Source: MSPOR6 sp964652195 (GTDB taxonomy: Bacteria; Poribacteria; WGA-4E; WGA-3G). From it: a stretch of DNA of 64,000 bases. Positions 54,295 through 63,057 of the stretch are shown one piece after another. Location: assembly GCA_964652195.1 (NCBI GenBank), contig CAZZBB010000050.1:1-64000 (forward strand). Direction: 5' to 3'. A program made the position numbers and the translations under genes. How positions within the stretch are numbered: the stretch's first letter is position 1; each line of letters starts with the position of its first letter. The notes under the pieces are model-generated. The model was given only the letters and a program-made list of their open reading frames with translations, had not been told where the DNA came from and ran no database searches.

Positions 54295-54618
54295 ATGGCA
54301 ACACAAGAACAACTATATGATAAGGCACTGACACTATTTGGTGAAAATAAGCTTGAAGACGCCGTTGAAGCTTTTAATGAACTTATAGAAACCTATCCAG
54401 ATTACATTGAAGGTTATCTCGGATTAGGACACACTTATGAACGTCTGAGTCTATACGATGAAGCGATAGAGGCTGTTAAAAAAGCAATAGAAATTGACCC
54501 AAATGACCCCCTTGCATATACAAGCCTTTCAATCTGTTATCAACGTAAAGGTATGATACAGGAAGCAGAGGATGCAATGGCAAAATCACAACAAATTCAA
54601 ATGGAAGATTCAAAATAA
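54295..54618 (+). CDS. Small tetratricopeptide-repeat protein
   Basis: A 107-residue soluble protein made of about three TPR units (YDKALTLFGENKLEDAVEAFNELI, YIEGYLGLGHTYERLSLYDEAIEAVKKAI and PLAYTSLSICYQRKGMIQEAEDAMAKS). AGGAAG lies before the ATG. It is the first gene of a two-gene operon with the UGSC selenoprotein (13-bp gap), which suggests a scaffold or adaptor role for that protein (inference). Confidence 0.82.
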   Translation: MATQEQLYDKALTLFGENKLEDAVEAFNELIETYPDYIEGYLGLGHTYERLSLYDEAIEAVKKAIEIDPNDPLAYTSLSICYQRKGMIQEAEDAMAKSQQIQMEDSK

Positions 54619-54631
54619 TCATAGGAGACTT

Positions 54632-55159
54632 ATGGCAAATACAATCTTGCTCGATCCTACTGCTCAAGAAGATGTTCCAGTAAAATACTTATCTCCACGA
54701 CTTGATTCTCTAAACGGTAAAGTAATGGGATTGTTAGATATTACGAAAAATGGTAGTGAGATATTTCTTGATCGGTTGGAAGAATTGATATGCGACCAAT
54801 ATGATATATCTGAAGTCATTCGTGTAAAGAAACCGACTTTCTCCCGTCCTGCCCCTATCGAATTACTATCTGATCTCGCTGATCAAGCTGATTTTGTTAT
54901 TGAAGGTCTTGCTGACTGAGGATCATGTATATCGTGCAGTATGCACGATGGCAGTGTCTTAGAGGAACGTGGTGTTCCGAGTGTAGCAGTCTGTACTGAG
55001 GTGTTTTATGCTGCAGGTAAAGTACAAGCGCGGGTCCTTGGTCATAGTGATTTAGAACCATTAACCGTCGCACATCCCATCCAAAGTCTTACGCCAGATC
55101 AGATCCGTCATCGTGCTGATGATGTAATAGAAACCATCGTAAAGCGATTGACGAATTAA
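54632..55159 (+). CDS. UGSC-family selenoprotein with in-frame UGA selenocysteine
   Basis: One 175-residue reading frame interrupted only by UGA at 54917-54919, read as selenocysteine 96. The order is VIEGLAD-Sec-GSCISCSMHDG, the U-G-S-C motif that names the UGSC (seleno)protein family, whose other members carry Sec, Cys or Thr at this place. C99 and C102 follow. Similarity continues without a gap on both sides (PIELLSDLADQADFVIEG before; VLEERGVPSVAVCTEVF after), so this is one protein, not two fragments. A bacterial SECIS-like hairpin lies 12 bases after the UGA. AGGAG precedes the ATG at 54632. Function is not established; a redox role through Sec-Gly-Ser-Cys is likely. TGA works as a true stop elsewhere in the window. 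Confidence 0.88.
54917..54949 (+). promoter_or_regulatory. Bacterial SECIS element (UGA codon plus hairpin)
   Basis: Directly 3' of the UGA, ATCGTGC (54931-54937) pairs perfectly with GCACGAT (54943-54949), leaving the five-base loop AGTAT with a G in its second position. The loop begins 19 bases after the UGA, inside the 16-37-base window known for SelB-dependent bacterial SECIS elements. Confidence 0.8.
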
Positions 55160-55376
55160 ATATCTTTCCCGTTTACAAATTCACCAGAATCATCTCTGAT
55201 TCACAGATACCATTGTTTATTATACCAATTCTAAGTGATTTTGTAGCGTTATTTGTACTATAATTTAGACTATTTCTGATAGGTGTTTCCCCTATTTTCA
55301 AAGTATTTCTGTTATTTCACCACTTTTCACACGCCAATCTTACTCTGAGAAAAATAACTCAGATGCAGCAAACCGT

Positions 55377-55406
55377 AGCCCCAGAGGCGCGAAATGTCTG
55401 TAGAAA
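55377..55406 (+). repeat. REP-like hairpin repeat, GCCCC variant 1
   Basis: AGCCCCAGAGGCGCGAAA then TGTCTGTAGAAA. Same design as the copies at 13414, with C in the stem where those have A and a matching change on the other side, apart from one mismatch. Confidence 0.7.
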
Positions 55407-55427
55407 TGTCCTACCTCCCAAAGAACA

Positions 55428-55457
55428 AGCCCCAGAAGGGCGAAATGTCTGTAGAAA
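55428..55457 (+). repeat. REP-like hairpin repeat, GCCCC variant 2
   Basis: AGCCCCAGAAGGGCGAAA then TGTCTGTAGAAA, in the same orientation 51 bp downstream of variant 1. Confidence 0.7.
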
Positions 55458-55519
55458 CACTTCCACATGGTTAAGCCTGGGAAAGTCTTTAATGGCATTC
55501 ATACCAATTCTTACATTTC

Positions 55520-55580
55520 TTCTGTTGGAGGGGATTCCGATCCCCGTTCTTCTCTTCTGTAGGAGGGATTCCGATCCCCG
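55520..55580. repeat. Tandem GGGGAT-ATCCCC hairpin pair
   Basis: Two copies of TTCTGT(T/A)GGAGG(G)GATTCCGATCCCCG at 55520-55546 and 55555-55580. In the first, GGGGAT (55530-55535) pairs with ATCCCC (55540-55545). A decayed relative (TCTGTAGGAGATTCCCGA) lies near 13728. Confidence 0.7.
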
Positions 55581-55930
55581 ATCTTATCAACAAAAAACAT
55601 AATTCAGACAACCAGTTTGTGCCTTTTATGACGTAAGCAGAAAGTTTACACTACAAAATATTTGCTAACAGCCAGTATATTTCATTAGAGACGACGGTTA
55701 CAGGTATAAAAACTTATTGTTGGCAACTTATGAATATGTAAAAGTATCACTATAGAAAATGAACAATTTATTACTCTTTGTAGAATAAAAATGGTATAAT
55801 TTACAATGTTGAATGTTATATTATAATCATCGTCAATTAAGCATTTTGCTTTTGTGTAATATTTTTTTGCACTAAATAACTTCTTTTTTTATATAGGATT
55901 ATAATCAATGAACATAAAGGAACTACTTTA

Positions 55931-58900
55931 ATGCCTCGTATCTTTGACAATATTGACCAACCCCTACTTCAAGCACTTCAACAAACCCTTGAATCCTCCA
56001 CACATGCCGACTTCTGTGTCGGTTATTTTAATCTCAGAGGATGGAGAAGAATTGCACAATACATTGATAATTGGCACGGGGGTGAAGGTGAATGCTGCAG
56101 ACTTCTCATTGGAATGCACCGCACCCCTGATGAAGAACTTCGATATGCCATGAGTATTATAAAAGAGACCGGTAGAATTGACAATCAGACTGCACTTCGT
56201 CTTAAGAAAAAGTTGGCGGAAGAATTCAGGGAACAGTTAACTGTTGGAATCCCCACTCGTGACGATGAAATTGGTTTACAACAATTAGCACATCAACTGC
56301 GCGATGAGAAAGTAAAGGTTAAATTATTTCTTCAACACCCCTTACATGCCAAACTTTATTTACTTCACCGTCCAGACCCAATCTCACCAATTGTTGGATA
56401 TCTCGGTAGTAGCAATCTAACACTTGCAGGTTTGTCTCAACAGGGTGAACTCAACATTGATGTACTTGATTCAGATGCATGTCAGAAATTACATGACTGG
56501 TTTCAAGACAGATGGGGCGATAGATGGTGTATTGATATTTCTAAAGATTTAGCTGAGATAATAGAGGAAAGTTGGGCACGAGAAGAACGGATTCCACCAT
56601 ACCATATCTATATAAAGATGGCATACCATCTGTCACAGGAAGCTCGCGCAGGATTGAACGAATTTCGTATTCCAAGCAAATTTGAAGACAAACTGCTGGA
56701 TTTTCAAGTTGCTGCAGTAAAAATCGCTGCACATCACCTCAATAGGCGAAACGGCGTTCTTATCGGTGATGTCGTAGGTCTCGGAAAAACACTCATGGGA
56801 ACTGCACTTGCTGGGATAATGGAAGACGATCAAGGACTTGAAACACTTATCATCTGTCCAAGAAATCTTGTCAGTATGTGGGAACAATATCGTGAACAAT
56901 ACGGATTACGTGGAACAGTCCTTTCCATTAGTCAAGTGCTTAACAAACTTGCGGATCTCAAGCGATATAAATTAGTAATGATTGATGAGAGTCATAATCT
57001 CAGAAACCGTGAAGGGCAACGCTATCGTGCAATACAGGACTACATTCTGAAAAATGAGAGTAAAGTGATATTACTTTCTGCCACACCATATAACAAAACC
57101 TTTCTTGATCTTTCTAACCAACTTCGCCTTTTTGTTGATGAAACCGAAGACTTGGGTATACGACCTGATCACTACATCAATAAAATTGGTGGTGAATTGC
57201 AATTTATGACTAAACATCAGAGTGGGATACACACGCTTGCGGCATTTGAACATAGTGAAGAAATAGACGACTGGAGAGAACTCATGCGTCGGTATCTTGT
57301 ACGAAGAACACGTAGCTTCATCATGCAAAACTATGCAGAAAATGATCCTGATAAAAATAGAAGATACCTACTATTTCCTGATGGATCGCGCTCCTACTTC
57401 CCCACCCGTCTCCCAAAGACTGTCAAATTCTCTATTGACGAAAATAACCCTGAAGATTCCTACGCGCAACTTTATTCTGAATCTGTGGTGAATACTATAA
57501 ACAGACTTAATCTGGCACGATACGGACTTGCAAATTATATCAATGAAAATGCACTGGATTCCGCAACTGAAGCAGAAAATTTGCAGATACTGGATTTATC
57601 TCGTGCAGGTCAAAGACTCATGGGTTTTTGCCGTACAAATCTGTTCAAAAGACTTGAAAGTAGTGGAAAAGCATTCATACAATCTGTTGATCGGCATATC
57701 TTGCGAAACTATATCTTTTTGTATGCTATTGAAAACGGTGAACCGTTTCCAATCGGTGGACTTGATGCATCCATGTTGGATACACGTTTTAGTGATGAAG
57801 ACACGGATGATCCGAATTTACTCACTGCAATATCTGATGATGAAGATGCAGAACAGATTGATCCTGAAGATAGACTTGATACTGTATACACTCATGAGAA
57901 TTATCAAGAACGCGCTGCTCTGTTCTATCGACTTTACTTAGAAAAATACAAGAGACGATTCAAATGGATTCGGTCTGACTTATTACTGCCGATCCTAAAG
58001 GAACAACTTGCAGAAGATGCCGAAGCGCTCATCAACATTTTACAGGAATACGGAGATTGGGATCAAACAAAAGATGCCAAACTCAACGCACTGGAGGAGC
58101 TATTAACACAGACACACTCAGATACAAAAGTGTTGGTGTTCACACAATTTGCTGATACGGTGCGTTATTTGACTGACACGTTAGAGGCGCGCGGGTTGAC
58201 AAAAATTGCAGCTGCTACTGGTGACTCTGCTAATCCTACACAGTTAGCGGCACGGTTTAGTCCTGTTAGTAACGAAATTAAAGGTTCTTTAAGAGCAGAA
58301 AATGAATTACGCGTTCTCATCAGCACGGATATCCTGAGTGAAGGTCAGAATTTGCAGGATTGTGCAATCGTCGTCAACTACGATCTGCCGTGGGCAATTA
58401 TACGTTTGGTGCAACGTGCTGGTCGTGTTGATAGAATCGGACAGACAGCAGATGACATTCTATGCTACTCCTTCTTGCCAGCAGATGGTGTTGACCGTAT
58501 CATCAATTTAAGGGGACGTGTACGCACACGTTTACAAGAGAGCGGAGAAGTTATCGGAACAGATGAGGCGTTTTTTGAAGATGACGGAGAAAACGGTGAC
58601 CAAGTAATTGATGATCTATATAATGAACACGCGGGACTACTTGACGATGATATGGATAACGACGTAGACCTCGTCTCTCATGCATATCAGATTTGGAAAA
58701 ATGCTATTACAGATGACCCAGATTTAGAGAAAATTGTAAAAAAACTCCCATCCGTAGTATATTCAACAAAACCACATTCACCGACAGATACCCAACCAGA
58801 AGGAGCATTAGTGTATATCAGAACTGGGGAAGATAACGACGCACTGGCATGGGTAAATGGACACGGAGAAAGTGTTACTGAATCACAATTTACAATTCTT

Positions 58901-59332
58901 CAAGCAGCAGCATGCAATCCTGATACTGAAGCATTGCAACCTTTAGATAAACATCATCAACTTGTCAATGATGCAGCAAAACTAATCATATCTGAAGACA
59001 GACGTATAGGTGGGCAACTCGGTAGATCATCAGGAGCGCGTTTCCGCACCTATCAACGTCTAAAAGATTATGCATCGGAGGTAGAGGAGACTCTGTTTGC
59101 ACCACCAGAACTCAAGCAGGTTATAGAGAATATCTATCGTTACCCGTTGCGTCCAGTAGCAAAGGATATACTTAATCGTCAACTTCGGCTCGGTATAACA
59201 AACCAAAATCTTGCTGATGTTGTGATTGAACTATGGAATGATGGTAGACTCTGCATTATTGAGGAAGAACACGAAATGCAGGAACCCAAAATCGTATGTT
59301 CATTAGGACTTTCAAACAGAGAAGAATTATAA
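55931..59332 (+). CDS. PLD-nuclease/superfamily II helicase fusion (predicted restriction or defence protein)
   Basis: A 1133-residue protein. Residues 1-220 form a phospholipase-D-type nuclease domain with H139-A-K141 and G159-SSN162. From about 245 a SNF2-like superfamily II helicase follows: Q-motif region LLDFQVAAVKIAAHH, Walker A GDVVGLGKT (K286), DESH box (D352), SAT motif LLSATPYNKT, and the second RecA domain with VLVFTQFADT, LISTDILSEGQNLQDC and LVQRAGRVDRIGQ. Proteins of this layout are found beside DNA methyltransferases in restriction-type loci and relate to DISARM DrmD-like helicases (family-level comparison only). Here an Eco57I-type methyltransferase follows after 459 bp of repeats. 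Translocation plus PLD cleavage of unmethylated DNA is the inferred job. Confidence 0.85.
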   Translation: MPRIFDNIDQPLLQALQQTLESSTHADFCVGYFNLRGWRRIAQYIDNWHGGEGECCRLLIGMHRTPDEELRYAMSIIKETGRIDNQTALRLKKKLAEEFREQLTVGIPTRDDEIGLQQLAHQLRDEKVKVKLFLQHPLHAKLYLLHRPDPISPIVGYLGSSNLTLAGLSQQGELNIDVLDSDACQKLHDWFQDRWGDRWCIDISKDLAEIIEESWAREERIPPYHIYIKMAYHLSQEARAGLNEFRIPSKFEDKLLDFQVAAVKIAAHHLNRRNGVLIGDVVGLGKTLMGTALAGIMEDDQGLETLIICPRNLVSMWEQYREQYGLRGTVLSISQVLNKLADLKRYKLVMIDESHNLRNREGQRYRAIQDYILKNESKVILLSATPYNKTFLDLSNQLRLFVDETEDLGIRPDHYINKIGGELQFMTKHQSGIHTLAAFEHSEEIDDWRELMRRYLVRRTRSFIMQNYAENDPDKNRRYLLFPDGSRSYFPTRLPKTVKFSIDENNPEDSYAQLYSESVVNTINRLNLARYGLANYINENALDSATEAENLQILDLSRAGQRLMGFCRTNLFKRLESSGKAFIQSVDRHILRNYIFLYAIENGEPFPIGGLDASMLDTRFSDEDTDDPNLLTAISDDEDAEQIDPEDRLDTVYTHENYQERAALFYRLYLEKYKRRFKWIRSDLLLPILKEQLAEDAEALINILQEYGDWDQTKDAKLNALEELLTQTHSDTKVLVFTQFADTVRYLTDTLEARGLTKIAAATGDSANPTQLAARFSPVSNEIKGSLRAENELRVLISTDILSEGQNLQDCAIVVNYDLPWAIIRLVQRAGRVDRIGQTADDILCYSFLPADGVDRIINLRGRVRTRLQESGEVIGTDEAFFEDDGENGDQVIDDLYNEHAGLLDDDMDNDVDLVSHAYQIWKNAITDDPDLEKIVKKLPSVVYSTKPHSPTDTQPEGALVYIRTGEDNDALAWVNGHGESVTESQFTILQAAACNPDTEALQPLDKHHQLVNDAAKLIISEDRRIGGQLGRSSGARFRTYQRLKDYASEVEETLFAPPELKQVIENIYRYPLRPVAKDILNRQLRLGITNQNLADVVIELWNDGRLCIIEEEHEMQEPKIVCSLGLSNREEL

Positions 59333-59630
59333 CTCATTCTGATAATTTTACTATAGTTGGACAGTTTTAAGAATTAAACAGTGGCATAACACCACAAAAT
59401 AGAGCTATGAATGTTATAGTAAAGTTAATAATTAATGAGACATTTCGATGTAGACGAAGACCACCCAGCGTAGGGGCGAGGTCCCCTCGCCCGTTGTGGA
59501 GTGTTTAATTAATTCTATAGTTCAGTATAAATAGTATTCACCATGCTATTGTTTAATATAAACTTATTAATTGGTGAGTTAAGCCACTACCTGTAACTTG
59601 CCAATAAAGAATACTATCAACCATATTGGT

Positions 59631-59660
59631 AGCACCAGCGGTGCGGAAGGTGTGTAGAAA
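59631..59660 (+). repeat. REP-like hairpin repeat inside the MITE-like element
   Basis: AGCACCAGCGGTGCGGAA then GGTGTGTAGAAA; GCACC/GGTGC stem as in copy 1 at 13414. Confidence 0.75.
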
Positions 59661-59681
59661 CGTAAATGCCACAACTAATCA

Positions 59682-59710
59682 AGCACCAGCGGTGCGAAAG
59701 GTGTATAAAA
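59682..59710 (+). repeat. REP-like hairpin repeat, second copy in the element
   Basis: AGCACCAGCGGTGCGAAA then GGTGTATAAAA, same orientation, 51 bp after the preceding copy. The paired arrangement with about 50-bp spacing is the same as at 13414/13461 and 55377/55428. Confidence 0.75.
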
Positions 59711-59791
59711 ACAGTTCGAATAGAAAATCCGAAAATTGTCCAAACTATAGTAATTTTATTTAAGAGTTAGTTTTAAAGGGGAGAATTATTT

Positions 59792-62700
59792 ATGCAATAT
59801 GACCATCAAGAAGTACGCAATTATCTCAGGGAATCAGAATTTGAAGACCTCTTTACGCAAGTTCTCGGTTGGGAGGTGTACAACACACAATCACTCCCAA
59901 TTGTAGTAGAAGAAACAGTATTCTTACTCACTCCTATTGCAGAGAAACGTGGAGTAGCAATCTACCATTGTCCACCTACAACTGAAGGTAATATACCTGA
60001 ACGTAAAATCAGGGAAAAGATACATAGAGAAGTCTCAAAATCATCACATGAAAACATGATTGTATACACAGATGCTGAACGGTCTGAACAAAAATGGCAA
60101 TGGGGAAGTAGACACCGGAAGAATCCCATTAAACGAGATGAAATCTGTTACAAAATTGGCCTGTCTGAGGAAGAACTAAATCAGATATTACGGAATATTG
60201 CCTTTAGTTTTGGAGAAGAGGAACAAACATCTCTGCTTGATGTTACCCAACGTCTTGAAGCTGCTTTTGACGTTGAAAAAGTCACTAAGAAGTTTTACGA
60301 TCATTTTAAAAAGGAACACGATGCATTCCTTGAATTCCTTATCGGTATCCCCGATGAAGATATGCAAAAGTGGTATGTCTCTGTCATGCTGAATCGTCTG
60401 ATGTTTATATATTTTATTCAAAAGAAAGGATTTCTAAATAACGACCAATACTATCTAAGAAACAAACTTAATGATATGCAAACCAGAGGAACAGATAAAT
60501 ACTATAAAGAATTCCTTTGTCCGCTCTTTTTTGAAGGATTTGCAAAACCAGAAGATGAACGTGATCGTGATATGAGAAACCTACTCGGAAAAATCCCATA
60601 TCTCAACGGTGGTATCTTTCTGAAACATGAAATTGAGGAACTACACGGTTCCACCATTGAAATCCCCGACGCTGCTTTTGAGAAGCTATTCATATTCTTT
60701 GAAAAATACCAATGGCATCTTGATGACACACCTTTAAAAAACGATAAAGAAATCAACCCTGATGTACTCGGATACATCTTTGAAAAATACATCAACCAGA
60801 AACAGATGGGTGCATACTACACCAAAGAGGATATCACGGAATACATCAGCAAAAATACCATCATTCCATTCCTCTTTGATGCAGCACGCAAAGAGTGTAA
60901 GATTGCATTTGAAGGAGACGCTTCCGTATGGAAACTGCTGCAAGAAGACCCAGATAAATATATATACAATGCCGTCAAGAAAGGTGTAGATTTAGACCTA
61001 CCAGATGAAATTGCTGTTGGAATTGACGACGTTTCAGAACGCACTGAGTGGAACACACTTGCACCAGAAAAATTTGCTCTGCCGACAGAAATTTGGCGAG
61101 AAACGGTCGCACGACACCAACGATATAGGACTATTAAGTCAAAAATGGAAAACGGGGAGATTGGAAATATTAATGATTTGATTACTTATAACCTAAATAT
61201 TCGTCAATTCGCACACGATGTTATAGAAAACTGTGAGGGACCAGAACTGCTCCGCGCCTTCTGGAAAGCTATCACTGAAGTGACAGTTCTTGACCCAACC
61301 TGCGGATCTGGTGCATTCCTGTTTGCCGCATTGAACATCCTTGAACCGCTCTATGAGGCATGTCTCCAACGCATGCAAGTTTTCGTTGATGAGTTACAAC
61401 CCTCTGATGAAAAACCACATGCACAAAAGTACATAGATTTTCGCGAAGAACTTGAAAAAATAAAACAACACCCAAACCAAAAATACTTCATTCTAAAATC
61501 AATCATTGTCCATAACCTTTACGGTGTAGACATTATGGACGAGGCAATTGAGATATGCAAGTTACGTCTATTCCTCAAAATGGTGGCACAAATTGAGGAT
61601 GTTAAGGATATTGAGCCGTTGCCTGATATTGACTTTAACATTCAAGCAGGGAATACGCTTGTCGGTTTTGCAACATATGAGCAAGTAAAAGAGGTGGTGG
61701 AAAGCAAGCTTAAACTGGATGATGCTATGGAACGGATTGAAGAAAAAGCTGCGGGGGTTAAGGTATTGTTTGACAAATTTCGTGACCAGCAAACAGAATT
61801 GAGTGGTGACGTGCTGCCAGAGAACAAGGAGAATTTGCAGAGCAGACTCGGTGTGTTAGAAGATGAACTGAACAATTACCTTTCAAGGGATTACGGTATA
61901 GACCCAAACAATCATGATAATTATGAGAAATGGTTAGATTCACACAAACCTTTCCACTGGTTTATTGCGTTTTATGGTATTCTGCAAGAGGGTGGGTTTG
62001 ATGTGATAATTGGTAATCCACCTTATGTGGAGTATAGTAAGGTTAAGAAACAATACACAGTGAAAGAATACAATACTGAAAAATGCGGAAATTTGTATGC
62101 AATGTCCATTGAAAGATCGTTTGATTTAAGCAAAGGTCCTGTTGGAATGATTGTTCAACTACCTCTTGTGTGTACTGACCGCATGATACCAGCACAATCG
62201 CTTTTCAAATCTCCAAATACGATAAGTTGGTTCGCTAATTTTGATGATAGACCGGGAAAACTTTTTAAAGATCTGCAACATATTCGCGCTACGATATTCT
62301 TTTCTAAAAAAGAAAAGGTTTCGGATAAACCTATCCTATATTCTACCAAATATAATAGATGGTTTACGGAAGTACGTTCGATGTTGTTTGAGGGCGTAGT
62401 TTTTAAAGATATTACAGATATTTGCGTTGAAGGGGCATTTCCCAAAATAGCGGGTTCTTTGGGAAAACGAGTTGCAAACAAACTCAGGAATGCCAAAAAA
62501 TCTATTTTGACTTTTAAGAAAGGGAAATTCGCTTGCCATTTTCACAATTCACCTCAATATTGGATTCGCTCAACCAATTTCGTTCCTTATTTCTGGAACG
62601 AACAAGATGGAGAGAAAATCTCAACGCATGTTAAACCCCTATGTCTAACAACTGAATTAGATGCGTCGATAGTTGCAGCAACTTTAAATAGTTCACTTTT

Positions 62701-63040
62701 TTATTGGTGGTTTGTTATCCATTCTAATTGTCGTGACTTGACTATGCGTGAAGTTAGAACTTTTCCAATCGGTGTTGATCAAATGGATGAGACTATCAAA
62801 CAAACTCTTTCTGAACTATCTGCGGATTTAATGCAAGATTTAAAACATCATGCACAACGGAAAGAAACAAATTACAAGACTACAGGCAAAGTAATCTATG
62901 ATGAGTTTTTTCCACGTTATTCCAAATACATCATAGATAAAATTGACCGTGTACTTGCACAACACTACGGATTCACAGACGAGGAATTAGACTTCATCAT
63001 CAACTATGATATCAAATATCGTATGGGTTTGGGAAATTAA
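59792..63040 (+). CDS. Eco57I-type N6-adenine DNA methyltransferase (restriction-modification)
   Basis: A 1082-residue class I methyltransferase. The N-terminal 350 residues are helical with an acidic stretch but no clear D-ExK nuclease motif. The SAM site is VLDPTCGSGAFLFAALNIL (D501), the partner motif LYGVDIMDEAIEICKLRLFL follows, and the catalytic motif is NPPY (N742-Y745) in VIIGNPPYVEYSKV, an adenine-N6 signature. The remaining about 300 residues resemble TaqI-like target-recognition domains, so no separate specificity subunit is needed. AGGGGAG precedes the ATG. It follows the helicase gene and a repeat element, with an unknown gene 17 bp downstream. Type IIG-like with separate nuclease is the likely class; BREX PglX is less similar in layout. 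Confidence 0.88.
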   Translation: MQYDHQEVRNYLRESEFEDLFTQVLGWEVYNTQSLPIVVEETVFLLTPIAEKRGVAIYHCPPTTEGNIPERKIREKIHREVSKSSHENMIVYTDAERSEQKWQWGSRHRKNPIKRDEICYKIGLSEEELNQILRNIAFSFGEEEQTSLLDVTQRLEAAFDVEKVTKKFYDHFKKEHDAFLEFLIGIPDEDMQKWYVSVMLNRLMFIYFIQKKGFLNNDQYYLRNKLNDMQTRGTDKYYKEFLCPLFFEGFAKPEDERDRDMRNLLGKIPYLNGGIFLKHEIEELHGSTIEIPDAAFEKLFIFFEKYQWHLDDTPLKNDKEINPDVLGYIFEKYINQKQMGAYYTKEDITEYISKNTIIPFLFDAARKECKIAFEGDASVWKLLQEDPDKYIYNAVKKGVDLDLPDEIAVGIDDVSERTEWNTLAPEKFALPTEIWRETVARHQRYRTIKSKMENGEIGNINDLITYNLNIRQFAHDVIENCEGPELLRAFWKAITEVTVLDPTCGSGAFLFAALNILEPLYEACLQRMQVFVDELQPSDEKPHAQKYIDFREELEKIKQHPNQKYFILKSIIVHNLYGVDIMDEAIEICKLRLFLKMVAQIEDVKDIEPLPDIDFNIQAGNTLVGFATYEQVKEVVESKLKLDDAMERIEEKAAGVKVLFDKFRDQQTELSGDVLPENKENLQSRLGVLEDELNNYLSRDYGIDPNNHDNYEKWLDSHKPFHWFIAFYGILQEGGFDVIIGNPPYVEYSKVKKQYTVKEYNTEKCGNLYAMSIERSFDLSKGPVGMIVQLPLVCTDRMIPAQSLFKSPNTISWFANFDDRPGKLFKDLQHIRATIFFSKKEKVSDKPILYSTKYNRWFTEVRSMLFEGVVFKDITDICVEGAFPKIAGSLGKRVANKLRNAKKSILTFKKGKFACHFHNSPQYWIRSTNFVPYFWNEQDGEKISTHVKPLCLTTELDASIVAATLNSSLFYWWFVIHSNCRDLTMREVRTFPIGVDQMDETIKQTLSELSADLMQDLKHHAQRKETNYKTTGKVIYDEFFPRYSKYIIDKIDRVLAQHYGFTDEELDFIINYDIKYRMGLGN

Positions 63041-63057
63041 GGTGAAGGTGGTTTATT

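Larger units (their letters stand above)
55160..55930. other. Gene-free, repeat-rich spacer before the defence-like locus
   Basis: About 770 bp with no supported gene. It holds two REP-like hairpins (55377, 55428), a tandem pair of GGATTCCGATCCCCG-type hairpins (55520-55580), a sequence ATGGCATTCATACCA shared with 43226, and AT-rich DNA up to the helicase start. TATAAT occurs at 55795-55800 and 55900-55905 without convincing -35 boxes. The open frame at 55363-55602 is built entirely of repeats. Confidence 0.55.
59349..59752. mobile_element. MITE-like element between helicase and methyltransferase genes
   Basis: TACTATAGTTGGACAGTTTT (59349-59368) is matched inverted at 59732-59752 as AAAATTGTCCAAACTATAGT plus A (one substitution, one extra base). 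The 404-bp interior has no gene. It carries a GC-rich hairpin (GGGCGAGG 59474-59481 with CCTCGCCC 59485-59492), two REP-like repeats, and a segment 59411-59453 related to the element at the window start. No transposase is present. Confidence 0.55.

Noticed and set aside
54941..55159. A separate small gene starting at ATG 54941
   Set aside because: No ribosome site, and it is the in-frame continuation of the UGSC protein through the UGA codon with matching family sequence on both sides.
55363..55602. 79-residue frame with repeated peptide ARNVCRN
   Set aside because: Built entirely from two REP-like repeats and a tandem hairpin; repetition comes from the DNA repeats.
55931..63040. Calling the locus BREX or DISARM
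   Set aside because: No PglZ, BrxL, DrmA, DrmB or other core genes are seen, and the methyltransferase layout differs from PglX; only general kinship is claimed.
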